From contig NW_021167084.1 in the NCBI RefSeq assembly GCF_003711515.1, positions 848,621-912,620 on the forward strand: DNA of 64,000 nt, in the 5' to 3' direction. This document shows positions 1 through 12,988 of this stretch, piece after piece. The position numbers and the translations under genes were made by a program. The notes beneath the pieces are model-generated. The model ran no database searches, was not told the origin of the DNA, and saw nothing but the letters and a program-made list of their open reading frames with translations. The stretch is from Sodiomyces alkalinus F11. Lineage: Eukaryota > Ascomycota > Sordariomycetes > Glomerellales > Plectosphaerellaceae. Each line of letters begins with the position of its first letter. The stretch's first letter is position 1.

Positions 1-447
1 CGTGGTCTTATCGCCCTCTAGCGTAATAGTGGAAGACGTAGTAGCCGTGGCCGTGGCCTCCTCCGTGTCTAGGTCCACGATAAGGGCTTTGTATTTATAA
101 ACGTTAGGTAGAATAGGCTTAAGGAGTAAGTAGGCGTTAGCCTCTATATCGCTTAGCTTTAGATTAAGATAGTTATCCTAGTAGGAGGTAGATTTACTGC
201 GTATAGCGTGCTCCTATATTATCTAATCCCTTTAGTTAATAAGGGTAGTAGCGGCCGCCTTCTATTTAGCGTTAGATACGTTAGAAGATATCTTTGCTAG
301 TTTGTCGTTTATCGGTTAATTAATTAATCTCTTAATTACTCTAATTAGGTCGATAGTAGTTATTAAAGAGTACTTATATAAATATAATTACTTTTTATAG
401 TGGAATAGGGGTAGCCTTATTAGTATCTATTATTTAGGCGTTATAAA
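1..447 (-). mobile_element. Minus-strand LTR-element remnant, probable gag/leader
   Basis: Heavily RIP-mutated DNA. Read on the minus strand, the segment from about 240 down to 1 gives a mostly open, hydrophilic reading (it includes LKLSDIEANAYLLLKP and ends in a Thr/Ala-rich run). I take this to be the gag-like start of an LTR retrotransposon because a primer-binding-site-like motif and a likely LTR follow at 448-461. The element runs off the left edge of the window. No enzyme motif is visible, so the family is uncertain; Copia is favoured from the primer-site type. Confidence 0.4.
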
Positions 448-460
448 CCGGGCTTATAAC
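448..460 (-). other. Primer binding site, half-tRNA type
   Basis: On the minus strand this reads GTTATAAGCCCGG, the same core that directly follows the LTRs at 14861, 19678, 31962 and 55974. Undoing one TpG-to-TpA change gives GTTATGAGCCC, complementary to the anticodon loop of initiator tRNA-Met (CUCAUAAC). It marks the inner edge of a minus-strand 5' LTR that should begin at 461. Confidence 0.5.
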
Positions 461-989
461 TATCGTACGTTAAAATAGCACTTAGATAATTAACTTAGTA
501 GAGCAGAAATCTCGTGTGTATATATTATACTAAGTTATATCTATAAGAGTCTTTTATACCCTTAATTTAGGTAGTAAAGACTCTATTATAGGTACTATAT
601 TATTTAGATCGTATCCGGTCTTTTCCGGTATCCGCCCCTATTATATCCTAATACCCGAGGTCCCCGAGATCCGAAGCCCTTAGTTATAGCGTGGATCCCT
701 TCTGGATCCCCTATAGGCCATGTCGTGGTCCGTGTGCCTATACGACAAGATCTTCCTACAGTTACTCCTCTAGCCACTACTCCTCCTATAGTTACTTCCT
801 TTACCACCGCTCCTACTACTACTCGTCGCCCTGCTACTCGCCCTCCTACTAATACTTCTTCTTCCTCTTCCTCTACTAATAGGCAATCTATAAAAGATAA
901 CAATAGGCTATAGAGGAACAAATATCCGCTAATACGATATAGGGAATCCTAGCACTTTCATTATACCTTTAAGATACCGAAAACATCTA
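461..989. other. Probable LTR plus unassigned pyrimidine-rich DNA
   Basis: The first part should be the LTR belonging to the primer site at 448-460, but I could not define its outer end. From about 740 to 880 the sequence is a low-complexity run rich in CCT, ACT and TCT triplets. Open frames there on both strands come from that composition (Thr/Ser/Pro-rich on plus, Glu/Val/Gly-rich on minus) and I do not regard them as genes. The rest is RIP-mutated with no recognisable domain. Confidence 0.3.
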
Positions 990-3900
990 TTAAATCATCT
1001 AATCATTTCGACACACCCACTAACCACGGGCGCGTAATAAGAGTAAAATCGTTAAAACTACTAAGATAGAGATTATAGTTACCGCCTCCCTCCTAGGATA
1101 CTATTATAGCGATACCGTAATACCGGCGCTACGGTATAGCCGGAAGAGTCGTAGGATAGCGTTATCCCGACCTTAACTATACAGAATTCGTAATAGACCC
1201 ACTTTTTATAATACGAGTATTCCCCCCCCCGCCTATAGTAGGATATAGCGCGGAACCGATATAAGACTAAAAGGGGACTACTACGCCCCCCGGAACTAAG
1301 AGTAACTAAGATTAGAGCAGAAATTTAGACCTTACTAGCTAATAAGAATACGATCGAATAGGTTATAGAGCTAGTAAAAGAACTAATCACGATATATAGT
1401 ACCCGTAAGGATACCTACGCGATACTGCTAGTATACCTATACGCTTCTATTCGCTACGTTATCCGAGAGGAACTCCGAAAAGGAATAAACGGTATAAAAA
1501 AGACCTAGGCTAATATTATAGGCCGGGCTCCCGTAGCGGTACCGCTATAGGACCCCGCCCCTCTTAAAGTGATCCCCGCTAGGTATTACCGGGAACTAAT
1601 TATCCGCTAAGGAACCCTCCCCGAAGACTAGCCCCTTAAAGCCAGGACCCTAAAGGAAATTATCTAAGCTATAAACGCTATAACTACCCGATATAATACT
1701 ATAGCGATACGGAAACTACTAAGCGGAGATATCTACCTTACCTTTACTAAAAGGGTATAGTAGTAGACTACCTATAAGGAATAATAGGTTAAGAAGGCCT
1801 TTAGTAAAGGAGTTACCCTAGCCGTATAGACTTACCCTATACTTACGAAGGCTATCCCTTAGGAGGTCCTTAACGCCTTATCCGAGGAGGACTTACTAGT
1901 AGCCTTATAAGCTATAAACCCCGAGGCTAAAATCCTCCGCGTATAATAACGAGTACCCCGCCACGGCACCGGTAAAGTAACGCTTTTTCTTATTGAATCG
2001 GCTTTACCGGAAGGGGTAGTAAGCCTTATCCGGAATACCCTCCTCTTTAAAGGGGGTAGCTATATCTATAAACTATACGATTCTAACTTTAGCCCCCTAA
2101 GGTACTATAAATACCTATACTTTAGTTATAGGGCTAACGGCTACTTTACGGTAAAGAGGGTATACCGCTACTACGCTAAGCCCGAATTAGCGTACCTATA
2201 AGGCCTAGGGCACTATAACGCTATAGCGCCTAACCGCCCCCGCTATTATACCGCCTATACTAGAGACTATAATACCTTTAACGACTTATACTAACTACTA
2301 AGGAAAGAGGCCGAGAAGACTCGCGAAGCGTATAAATACTAAGCTAAAGACTTTAATATTACCCGCTAGACTAAAGCGGTATACCTATAATAGCCGTAGA
2401 TCTTCCCCCTAATTATTATCGCCTAGGACTAGGACCGGCATTTTTATAAGGGCCGCGGACGCCCCCCGAAAAGGACTAAAAGATAGGAGGGCACCCTGAT
2501 ACTAGGCCCTATAAGCGTTTATATAGTCCCCCGCGGGGCTAATAAGGTACCGTAGTAAGAGCTATAAAGCTAGAACCAGACCCTGGTTATACCGGGCACG
2601 TTATCTTAAACCCCCCCCCCTACTAACTACTAAGAATCTATATCCTTTCGTGGAATATAGGGAGGAGTTAGGCGTCGCGGGAGCTCCCGCTCCGGTACCG
2701 CGCCGAGTATAACGTAATAGTAATCCAGGAACCCGGCCTTAACCCCTTTACGAAAAGCCCTGCCTACCCCTCTTAAGAGGTATACTGGCTAATCTAAGGA
2801 GGAGGCCGCGCCCTCCTATATATATATAAGAGATACCCGCTATATACGTGGACGTGGCGGGCCTACCGCGATATCTACGCGGTTATATTTAGGACTAGGG
2901 ATAACGCCTATATAATTTAGTTAATTTACTTAGAGAATTATTAGTTAGCTAGGACTCCCTAGAATATACCCCTATAAGATATACTCGATATAATACCGCT
3001 ATAAGGCCGCTATATCCTTATTAGGGACTTTAACCTATATTACCCTTTATACTTATAGCTACCGCGTTATTATCCCTAAGCTAATACCCTGCTTACCCTT
3101 ACGACCCGGTAGAACCTAGACCTAATAACCCCCCCCCCCCGGAACTACTATATAGCACTGCCTAGGCCAGCGCGCTAGTATTATCGATTTTATATAGGCG
3201 ATATAGGGGCTCCGCTACGATTTCGGCGGCCCCGATAAGACCGTTATCGGGTCGGACTACTATTTATAGACGGCCTAAATCTATACGGAGATAGGTACTA
3301 TGCCGAGCACCACGATAACACTACTATAGGACTTAGGCGGGCCCCGCTAGGTCTAGAAGGACTTCGACCCCTTATAGGTCTCCTAGCTTACCGCTATATA
3401 ACTATAGTAGACCGGCCCCCTTATAATACTAGGGGATATCGACTAAGCACTAGATAACCTAATTAGGGACCTTATTACCTTAGCCGATAAGACTATACCG
3501 TATCACCGCGGGGGCACCTCTAAACGCCTATTTACCCCCTAATAAAAGGCGGAGCTAACCGCTTTTACCTAGGAGGTAAGACGCCTTTACCGTAGATATA
3601 TATCTAGAAAGTCCCGGAACTAATAGGATAAGTTCTAGAAAATGGAGAAACGCTATAATAAAGCCGTTATAGTAACGAAGCGGCTATACTAGCGATACTT
3701 ACTATATAAGACTAGGAAAAACGATAACCTCCTTTAGCGGTTATAGAAATAGGCACGAATAAAAGGGGGAGTACTACTAGACCCCTTATCGGTACCGCTA
3801 TTACGCCGAGATAATAACGATAACCTAGCTACTATACACGCTAAGAAAGCTAAAGTCCTTAACCGGAAATTCTTCCTACCCCGCCTCCTTACCGCCCTTA

Positions 3901-6399
3901 GACCCCTAGGCGCGGTATTCCCCCCTAGCTAGGATATCCGCCGCGATATTACCGTAGCGGATATATAGGGACGCCTTAAGAAGACTAAACCCTAGGCGGT
4001 ACTAAGGCCTAATAGGCTCCTAGCAGGGCTTCTAAAAGTATATAGACCTTCCTTATACTAAAAACTAAATACTATCTTTATAGCGTGCCTTAAAGCGGGC
4101 TACTACCCGAAAAGGTGCCGCTACGCTATTAGAGTAGTCCTTAAGAAGGAAGGTCGGCCGCTAGCCGACTACGAGATAGTAAAGGGCTAATAACTAATAT
4201 TACTCCTTAATGTAATAAGTAAGGTCCTTAAAAGAATACTAGCTAATTATATCGCCGCCGTAGCGGAGGAGTATCGGCTCCTCCCGGAAGGGTAGATAGG
4301 TAACCGGACCGGGAGGAGTATAGAGATAATAGTATAAAGGGTTACGGAGACTGTAAGAGCGAGGTAGGCCTATAATAGCACCGCTTTAATACTTTAACTA
4401 GATATTAAAGAAGTATTCGATACTATCCTTTACTCTCGCCTCCTTAAGATACTTAAAAGGAATAGCTTCTCCCGGTAGCTTACTACCCTAATTAGTAGCT
4501 TTTTTTAAGACTATATAGCCTAATTACTATTTAATAGCGAAACGGCCCCCCTGCGGTACCTCCGCGGGGGTATACCCTAAGGCTCCCCGATCTCCCCTAT
4601 CCTTTTTATCCTCTATATCTCTATCCTTTATAAGGAATTAGAAAAGGTCCTTAAAATAATAGTAGCGGGTTGTATAGATAACACGAATATTATCGCCTTT
4701 AGGAGAATAAAGGTATAGACGCGGTACTGCCTCGCCGCCGTGTAGCGGATATACCTAGACTAAGAGATAGCGAGCGGGCTATAATTCGAGCTAGCTAAGT
4801 ATATCTATATCCCTTTTACGAAGTTACGCTAACCCTTACCTACCGCGCTCCCCCTTAACACTATATTAATACCGGTAGCGGAGGCGATAAGGCTCCTAGG
4901 CGTTTAGCTTAATAAGAAGCTTAACTTCCGATAATATATTAAAAAGGTAAAACGCCGGCTAGCTACCTAAATATACGCCCTTTTAAGGCTTAATGCGGTA
5001 GCGTAGGGGTATAGCTTTATAGACGTAAGAAGACTATACCTCGTAGTAATATATCTAGCAATCGCCTATTATGCCTTAATCGTTTATAAGATTAAGGCCG
5101 GTCCCCGGTATAGCCCTGTAGCGGTACTTATAACGGCGTAAAACCAGTGCCTTTAATTAGTAGCCGGCGCTTATAAAGCTACGCCGGTTAAGGTCCTCGA
5201 AAAAAAGACCTTTATCCCCCACTTTAACCTATACCTTTTAGGCCTAAGCGCCTAAAAGGTCCGCCAGATATAAGAGGAGGGGGCCGAAGATAAGATATTA
5301 GCCGGAGCCTATACTATAGCGAGAGCCCTAGCGGTACCGAATTGGTATTATAGGACCTATATAGCCCTCGCATAGATAGCCTAAATAAACGCCCTAATAA
5401 CGTAGACCGGAAACACGGCCCCGAGGAAAGCCCTTATAAGGGAATAAGGCTAAGCCTAGGTAAAGGTATAAAGGCCCTGAACCTACGCTATAATAGCACT
5501 AAGCCGCCCCCCGATATAATACGCCCTCCGGAAATATAAAGGACTCCTAAAGCTATAAAGCTCTATACTTACCTAAATTAGATTAGAAAAGCTAGGCCTA
5601 TAAGCCTTCCTAGCTAAGGCGAGGGTATTAGGCTTCCTAATAATATAATACCCTTATAGCGATAGGGGGGTAGAAATAACGGAGTATATAATACTCTAAT
5701 ACTAAGATATAACTAAGGAAAAGTGTAAGGAGCTCTTCGGTGCCGCGGGGAGACTACTCACGACTAAAGAGGATCTATATAATACACTAGACTATAATAT
5801 AGAAGCCGGGGCGATAGCTAAGTGGTTCCTATAACGGAAGAGGCTTAAGGACTTTCGCCTCGCCCTTAAAGTTATAAAAGCCTACGAGAACGCGGCGGTA
5901 CCGTAGCGGGGAAAAGGTAATATAACGGTCTAGCTAGTATTAAATAAGGCCTTACTAGCCGGGGCCCTAGCGGTATTAAAATATTATTAGGCTAAAGCCC
6001 CCCCCCCCTTTTTTTACTCCTCGCTAGTTTTATCCTTACCTCCCTTAAAGGCGCTAATACTACTCTTAACGTACTCGAGGTCTTAGAACCGGTTAGCTAT
6101 ACTATTACCGTAAGGGCGCTATAGCGAAACTAAAAGAGGACTATATATATAGTTATCTATTAGGATACGTATTATACTCTTTATATAGCGTGTTTAGCGG
6201 AGGATATCGTATAGGAGCGCCTTTATCGATAAGGTGCCGCCATGGCTGTAACCGGAAGGTAGTGCCTAAAAGACGGCCCGTCTAAAGGATAAAGCCGCTA
6301 TATTTAGGCGCTCCTTAGCCTAATAGGTTATTAGTATAGCGTTACCGCGATATTAATCGAGGGCTATATCTACTCTATAACCTATTTAATTCACGCGAC
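990..6399 (+). mobile_element. LINE-A1, Tad1-like non-LTR retrotransposon, 3' truncated
   Basis: Parallel to LINE-A2 (6400-12988) along its whole length. It shares the 5' leader (CCACGGGCGCG near 1024), an ORF1 with a damaged CCHC knuckle near 2105, an APE-type endonuclease with a DFN motif near 3020, and a reverse transcriptase with LDIK (about 4400), GIPQGSP (about 4570) and a changed catalytic box at 4671-4682. Similarity to A2 fades at about 6350, and the roughly 1.3-kb 3' region present in A2 and A3 is missing, so A1 is 3' truncated where A2 begins. Stops are frequent in all frames and CpA/TpG is strongly depleted, as expected after RIP. Start and end are approximate. Confidence 0.8.
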
Positions 6400-6629
6400 T
6401 CCGGGCTACAGATTATAAACATAATAATCACGGGCGCGTAATAGGAGTAAAATCGATAAAACTACTAAGATAGAGACTATAACCACCGCCTCCCTCCCGG
6501 GATACTATTATAGCGGCACCGTAATACCGGCGCTACGGTATAACCGGAGGAAACGTAGGATAGTGTTATCCTGACCGCGACGACGCAGAATTCGTAACGG
6601 ACCCACTTTTCGTAATACGAGCGTTCCCC

Positions 6630-7990
6630 CCCTCGCCTTTAGCGGGACGTAGCGCGGAACCGATATAAGACCGAAAGGGGACTACCGCGCCCCTTAGAAC
6701 CGAGAGTAACTAAGATTAAGGCAGAAATCCAGGCCTTACTAGCTAATAGGAATATAATCGAATAGGTCGTGGAGCTAGTAGAGGAACTAATTATAATACG
6801 TAATACCCGTAAGGACGCCGGCGTGTTATTATTAGTATACCTATATATTACTATCCGCTATATTATCTAAGAAGAACTCCGAAAAGGAATAAATAGCACG
6901 AAAAAGACCTAGACTAATATTATAGCCCGGGTACCCGTGGCGGCACCGCCGCGGGACCCGGCCCCCCCTAAAGTAATACCCGCTAAGTATTACCGGGAAC
7001 TAATTATCCGCTAAGGAACCCTCCCCGAAGACTAGCCCCTTAAGGATAGGACCCTAAAGTAGATTATCTAAGCTATAAACGCCACAACTACCCGATACGA
7101 TACTGTAACGGCACGGAAGCTATTAAGTGGAGATATCTACCTTACCTTTACCGAAGGGGTATAATAGTAGGCCACCTATAAGGAATAATAGATTAAGAAG
7201 GCTTTTAGTAAAAGAGCTACCCTAGCCGCACGCACTTACCCTACGCTAGCTAAGGCTATCCCCCGGGAGGTCCTTAACGCCCTATCTGAAGAAAACCTAC
7301 TAGTATCCCTATAGGATATAAACCCTAAGGTAAGAATTATCCGAGTATAATAACGGGTACCCCGCCGCGGCAATAATAGGGTAATACTCCTCCTTATCGA
7401 ATCGGCTTTACTAGAAAAGGCAGTAAGCCTTATCCGGAATACCCTCCTCTTTAAGGGGGGCAGCTATATCTATAAACTATACGACCCCGACCTTAGCCCC
7501 CTAAGGTGCTATAAGTGCCTACACTTCGGCTACCGAGTAAACGGCGACCCTATAGCGGAGAGGGTATATCGTTACTACGCTAAGCCCGAATCGGCGCACC
7601 CCTAAGGCCTAGAATATTACGAAATTACGGCGCTAGGACGCCCCCGCCGCTATACCGCTTATACCGGAGACTATAATACCTTTAACGATTTATACCGACT
7701 ACTAAAGAAGGAGGCTAAGAAAACCCGCGAAGCGTATAAGTACTAAGCCAGGGACTTTAATATTACCCGCTAAACCGAAGCGGTATACCCGCGGTAGCCG
7801 TAAATATTTCCCCCGATTCTTATCGCCTAAGACTAGGACTAACCCCTCCGTAAAGGCAGGGGTTGGCCCCGGAAAAGGACTAGGGGATAGGAGGGCTCCC
7901 CGATACTAGGCCCGATAAGCGCCTATATAGTCCCCCGCGGGACTAATAAGGCACTATAGTAGGAACCCTAAAGCTAGACCCCGCCCCCCC
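6630..7990 (+). pseudogene. LINE-A2 ORF1 (gag-like, CCHC zinc knuckle), broken
   Basis: Nucleic-acid-binding ORF1 of the LINE, readable only through stop codons. An early segment reads like TEIKAEIQALLANR, a hydrophilic, probably coiled-coil stretch common in Tad1/I-type ORF1. At 7507 the frame reads CYKCLHFGYR..NG, a CX2CX4HX4C knuckle in which the His and last Cys have been changed (CAC to TAC and TGC to GAC/TAC in the different copies). ORF1 proteins coat the element's RNA. The limits are approximate because no intact start or stop can be assigned. Confidence 0.6.
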
Positions 7991-8004
7991 TCCCCCTTTC
8001 TAAT

Positions 8005-11000
8005 TAATAGAAATCTATATCCTTTCGTGAAATATAGGGAGGAGTTAGGCGCGGCGGGAGCTACCGCTCCGGTACCGCGCCGAGTACGATATAATAGTAA
8101 TTCAGGAACCCGGCCTTAACCGCTTCACGAAAAGCCCTATATACCCCTCCTAAGAGGTATATCGGCTACTTTAAGGAGGAGGCCGCGCCCTCCTATATAT
8201 CTATAAAAGACACCCGCTATATACGTGGATATAGTAGGCCTACCACGATACCTATACGGTTATATTCGGGACTAAGGACGATATCCTTATAATCTAGTCG
8301 ATCTACTTAGAGAATTACTAATCGGCTAGGATCCTCTAGAATACGCCCCTATAAGATATATTCGATATAGTACCGCTACGGGGCCGATATATCCTTATAG
8401 GGGACTTTAACCTATACTACCCCCTATAGTTATAGCCACCGCGGTACTACCCTTAAGCCGATACCCTATTTACCCTTATAACCCGGTAGAACCTTAACCT
8501 AGTAACCCCCCCCGGAATAACTATATAGCACCGCTTAGGCCGGCGTGCTAGCACTATTAACCTTATAGAGGTAATATAAAGACTCTGCTACGACTTTAGT
8601 GGCCCGGATAAGACTATTATCGGGTCTAACTACTACTTATAGACGGTCCGAATCCTTATAGAAATAGACGCCTTACCGATTACCGCGATAATACTACCGC
8701 GGGACTTAGCCGGGCCCTATTAAGTCTAAAAAGACTTTAACCCTTTATAGGTCCCCTAGCTTACTATTACACGGCTATAATAGTCCGGCCCCCTTATATT
8801 ATTAGAAGATATCGATTTAGTACTAGATAACCTAATAGTAGACCTTACGACTATAGCCGATAAGGTCACGCCGCGCCGCTATAAGGGCACCCTTAGACGG
8901 CTATTTACCCCTTAGTAGAACGCGGAGCTAACCGCCCTTACCTAGGAAATAAGGCGCCTTTACCGTAGATATATATCCAGGAAATCCCGGAACCGATAGG
9001 ACGAGTTTTAGGAAGCGGAGAGGCGCCGGAATAAGGCTATAGCGGTAATAAAGCGGACGTATTAACGGTACTTACTTTACTTAACCGGGAAGGACGATAG
9101 CCTTCTTTAGCGGCTATAGAAATAAGTATAAACTCAAGGGGGCGTACTATCGGACCCCCTATTAGTGCTACTACTATACTAAGACGATAGTGCCTACCCG
9201 GTAACTCTATATATAGAAAAGGCCGAGGTCCTAAACCGGAAGTTCTTCCCCCCCCCCCTCCCTACTATCCCTAGGCCCTTAGGCGCGGAATCCCCCCCGG
9301 GGTAGGATATCCGCTAAAATATCACCGTAGCGGATATATAGGGGCGCCTTAAGAAGATAAAACCCTAGGCGGTACTAGGCCCCGATAGACTTCTAGCAGG
9401 GCTCCTAAAAGTATATAGACCCCCCCTATACTAAAGACTTAGCGCTATCTTTATAGCGTGCCTTAAAGCAAGCTATTACCCGAGGAGGTATTATTACGCT
9501 ATTATAGTAGTCCTTAAGAAGGAAGGCCGGCCGCCGGCCGACTACGGGATAGTAAAGGGCTAACGACCGACAATACTCCTTAATATAATAGGTAAAGTCC
9601 TTAAGGGGATATTAGCCGACCGGATTATAACCGTAGCGGAGGAGTATCGGCTCCTCCCGGAGGGATAAATAAGTAACCGGATAGGGCGAAGTATAAAGAT
9701 AGTAGTATAAAGAACCACGGAGGCCGTAAAGGCGAGCTAGGCCTATAGTAGCACCGCTTCGATACTCTAACTAGATATAAAAAGCGCCTTTAATACTATC
9801 CCCTATTCCCGCCTTATTAAGGTACTTAAAAGGAAAGGCTACCTCTAATAGCTTAATACCCTAATTAGTAGTTTCCTCCGGGACCGTATAGCCTAGCTAC
9901 TACTTAATAGCGAAACGGCCCCCCTATAATACCTCCGCGGGGGTATACCATAAGGCTCCCTGATCTCTTTTATCCTCTTTATCCTTTATATCTCTACTCT
10001 ATATAAAAATCTAAAAAGGGTCCTTAAAACGATAGTAGTAGGTTTTACCGATAATATAAATATTATCGCCTTTAGCAGGATAAAGGTATAGACGCGGTAA
10101 CGCCTCGCCGCCGCGTAAAGGATATACCTAGAATAGGAGATAGTAAGCGGACTATAATCCAAACTAGCTAAGTGTGTTTATATCCCCTTTACGAAGTCAC
10201 GCTAACCCTTACCTACCCCGCTCCCCCTTAATGCTATTTCGGTGCCGGTAACGGAGGCGATAAAGTTCTTAGGCGTTTAGCTTAATAGGAAGCTTAACTT
10301 CCGATAAAACACTAAAAAAGTAAAAAGCCGCCTAACCACCTAAATATACGCCCTTTTAAGGCTTAGCGTGGTAGCATAGGGGTATAGCTTCGCGGATATA
10401 AGAAGACTATACCTTATAGTAATACGATTCGTAATTACCTACTACGCTTTACCCGTTTATAAGATAGGGGCCGGCCCCCGGTAAGGCCCTATAGCGGCAC
10501 TTATAACGGTATAGAACCGGTGTCTCTAATTAGTAGCTAGAGCCTATAAAGCTATGCCGGTTAGGGTCCTCGAAAAAAAGACCTTTATTCCCCCCCTTAA
10601 CCTATACCTTATAAGCCTTAGTGCCTAAAAGGTCCGCCGGATATAAGAGGAGGGAACCAAAGATAAGATATTAGCCGGAGTATACGCCGTAGTAAGAGCC
10701 TTAGCGGCACTAAATCGGTATTATAGGACCTACGCGGCCCTCGCGTGGATAGCCTAACTTAATGCCCTAATAACCTAGGCCAGAAACACGGCCCTAAGGA
10801 AAGCCCTTATAAGGGACAAGGGTTAAACCTAGGTAGAGTCACGGAGGCTATATACCTATACCGTAGCGGCACCGAGCCGCCCCCCAATATAATACTCCCT
10901 CCGGAAATATAAAGGACTCCTAAAGCTATAAAGCGCCGTACTTACCTAAAGTAAAATAGAAAAGCTAAGCCTATAAGCCTTTTTAGTAAGAGTAAGGGTA

Positions 11001-11290
11001 CCGGGATTTTTAATAACACGGTGCCCCTATAGCGATAGGGGGTAGAAATAGCGGAGTATATAGTGCTTTACTACTAGGATATAACCGAGGAAAAGCGTAT
11101 GGAGCTTTTCGGTGCTATAGGGAGACTACTTACGACTAAAGGGGATCTATATAACGTATTAGACCACGATATAGAAGCCGGGGTAGTTATAAGGTGGTTC
11201 CTATAACGGAAGAGGCTTAAGGACTTCCGCCTCGCCCTTAAAGTTATAAAGGCCTATAAAGATATCCGCGATACCGAAAAGGGACTATAT
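8005..11290 (+). pseudogene. LINE-A2 ORF2 (APE endonuclease, reverse transcriptase), broken
   Basis: Multidomain LINE enzyme. The N-terminal apurinic-type endonuclease nicks target DNA; its GDFN motif (GGGGACTTTAAC) is readable near 8400. The reverse transcriptase follows: an LDIK-type motif A near 9775, the GxPxGS loop near 9940 (Gln of GIPQGS is now TAA) and motif C at 10044-10055. Motif C reads FTDN instead of the expected FADD, because GATGAT became GATAAT, so the second catalytic Asp is lost. Downstream sequence to about 11290 would be the C-terminal region. Many in-frame TAG/TAA codons make the copy inactive. Confidence 0.75.
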
Positions 11291-12988
11291 TGGGGATAAG
11301 GTAATAGAACGACTAATTAAGTATTAGGATAAAGGCCCTATAAGCCGGGGCCTTAACGGTATCGACACGGTACTATTATAATACCGATTAGCCCTTATTA
11401 TTATTATCTCCCTCGGAGGCACTAATACCGCTTTTAATATACTTAAGACCCTATTAGACTAGTTAGCTAATACCGCTAAGGAGCTATAGTAGGACCGGGG
11501 GGAAGCTATTTATAAGGTATTCTAGGATAAGGTCTATCTTACCCTCTAAATACCTTATCTAACGAGATAACTCCTATACCTCTACCGACACGGTGCCGCC
11601 GCGACTACGATTAAAAGGTAATACCCGGTTTAGGGCCCGGCTAAAAGACTAGGACGCTATCCCTAAGCGCTCCTTAGCCTATAACTTATTAGCGTAGAAC
11701 CGGTATAGCACTAAAGGGGAATACCTATAATAGCGATACTCGCGCTATTAGCGGCTTTTACTGCTACGTATACCTAATAGATATCTATAAGACGTTATTA
11801 TTACTTCTTAGTAGCGGAGGGGACCTATTAAACTATTAGCTATATTCACCCCGATACTTATATAATACCGCCACGGTACCTAAGCGACTTATATCCTTAC
11901 ACGGATAACGACTATTAGTATACTAATAATAGGCCGCGCCTATTCCTATAGTATTAGCGTAGGCTTTTATATTATTAGGGTAAATACCTAAACGCTTACT
12001 ATAACGAATATAACTACCCTATATTAGCGCTACGATACTACTCCGATACTATTAAGGGCTATATATAGTATATTATAAACTATACCGCGCTTATAACGGC
12101 GATTATTATTATTAGTATTATTATTACTAGGAGATAATATCTACGATTATTAGCACGCTACTACTAAAGCACCGCTACGCTATAAAGGGAACTTATATTA
12201 TATTATTACTTCGGATTACTTATATATATATATAAATTGCTACTATACTACCTAATTAACCCTACGCTACTACGCTACCACGATACTATCTATAAAGTAC
12301 CTATAATTAAAATATAATAGGAGTATAATAAAAAAACTAAAGGGGTATACTAGTTAGTATAGGCCGTAATAATATATCTATAAGACTATTAGCGGGAATA
12401 GATTAAGGAAAACCTATAACGAACTTATTAGCGTTATAAGGGGAAGAGGGAGGATTAAGGTATAAAGGCCTTAAGGGATATTAACTATCTAATTCCTATA
12501 ATAAGGTAGGGCCCTATTCCCCCTACCTACCGCCGGATATAGTAGGAACCCACTTAGGAGAGGTAGGAGGCGCCTGCCTCCTTTACTCTTTTTATTAACC
12601 GAGTAGAAGGAATAAAGGCATAATCCTTAGGGATATAGGGAGGCTAAGGCTAAAGGGCCGTGGCCTCCGTGCCGCGGAGGCGTGGCGGTACCCCCTTAGC
12701 CCCTACTCCGCCGCTAACGATTAGCTTAGGCTAACCTATCTAACATAGCCTGCTATACTTCCTGTTAGCTATTAGCCTAGAGGTGTAATCCAGATATATA
12801 GCAGAGATAAACCGGGGCCACGTCGGCCCCGTAGCGGCACTACTCTACCTAAGGAAGTGTATAGGGGTTTTCCCCGGGTTTTACCCGGGTTTTCCCCCCT
12901 ATAGCTACCCGAGAAGGACCGTATAGCCTAGAAAGGCTCTTATAGATTAGTTAGGATAGCGGAGTAAGATCGATAATAATAATAATAT

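Larger units (their letters stand above)
6400..12988 (+). mobile_element. LINE-A2, full-length Tad1-like non-LTR retrotransposon
   Basis: A 6.6-kb copy. It begins CCGGGCTACA, resembling the 5' end of LINE-A3 (CCGGGTCACA on its sense strand), and ends in AGTAAGATCG followed by an (ATA)n tail at 12971-12988. Order: leader, ORF1 with zinc knuckle, ORF2 with endonuclease and reverse transcriptase, then a long 3' region shared base for base in outline with A3 and A4. The tail lies within Copia RNase H/RT sequence (C4), so A2 appears to have inserted into a Copia element. All coding regions are broken by RIP-type stops. Its inverted partner A3 lies beyond the gene island. Confidence 0.85.

Noticed and set aside
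604..921. Overlapping open frames on both strands (Val/Glu-rich on minus, Thr/Pro-rich on plus)
   Set aside because: They arise from a low-complexity pyrimidine-rich tract in RIP-mutated DNA and show no domain, and the two strands compete for the same bases.
4201..4740. Surviving CpA confined to CpApC contexts
   Set aside because: An apparent trend in some lines did not hold when I counted this stretch: only about two of seven remaining sites were in that context.
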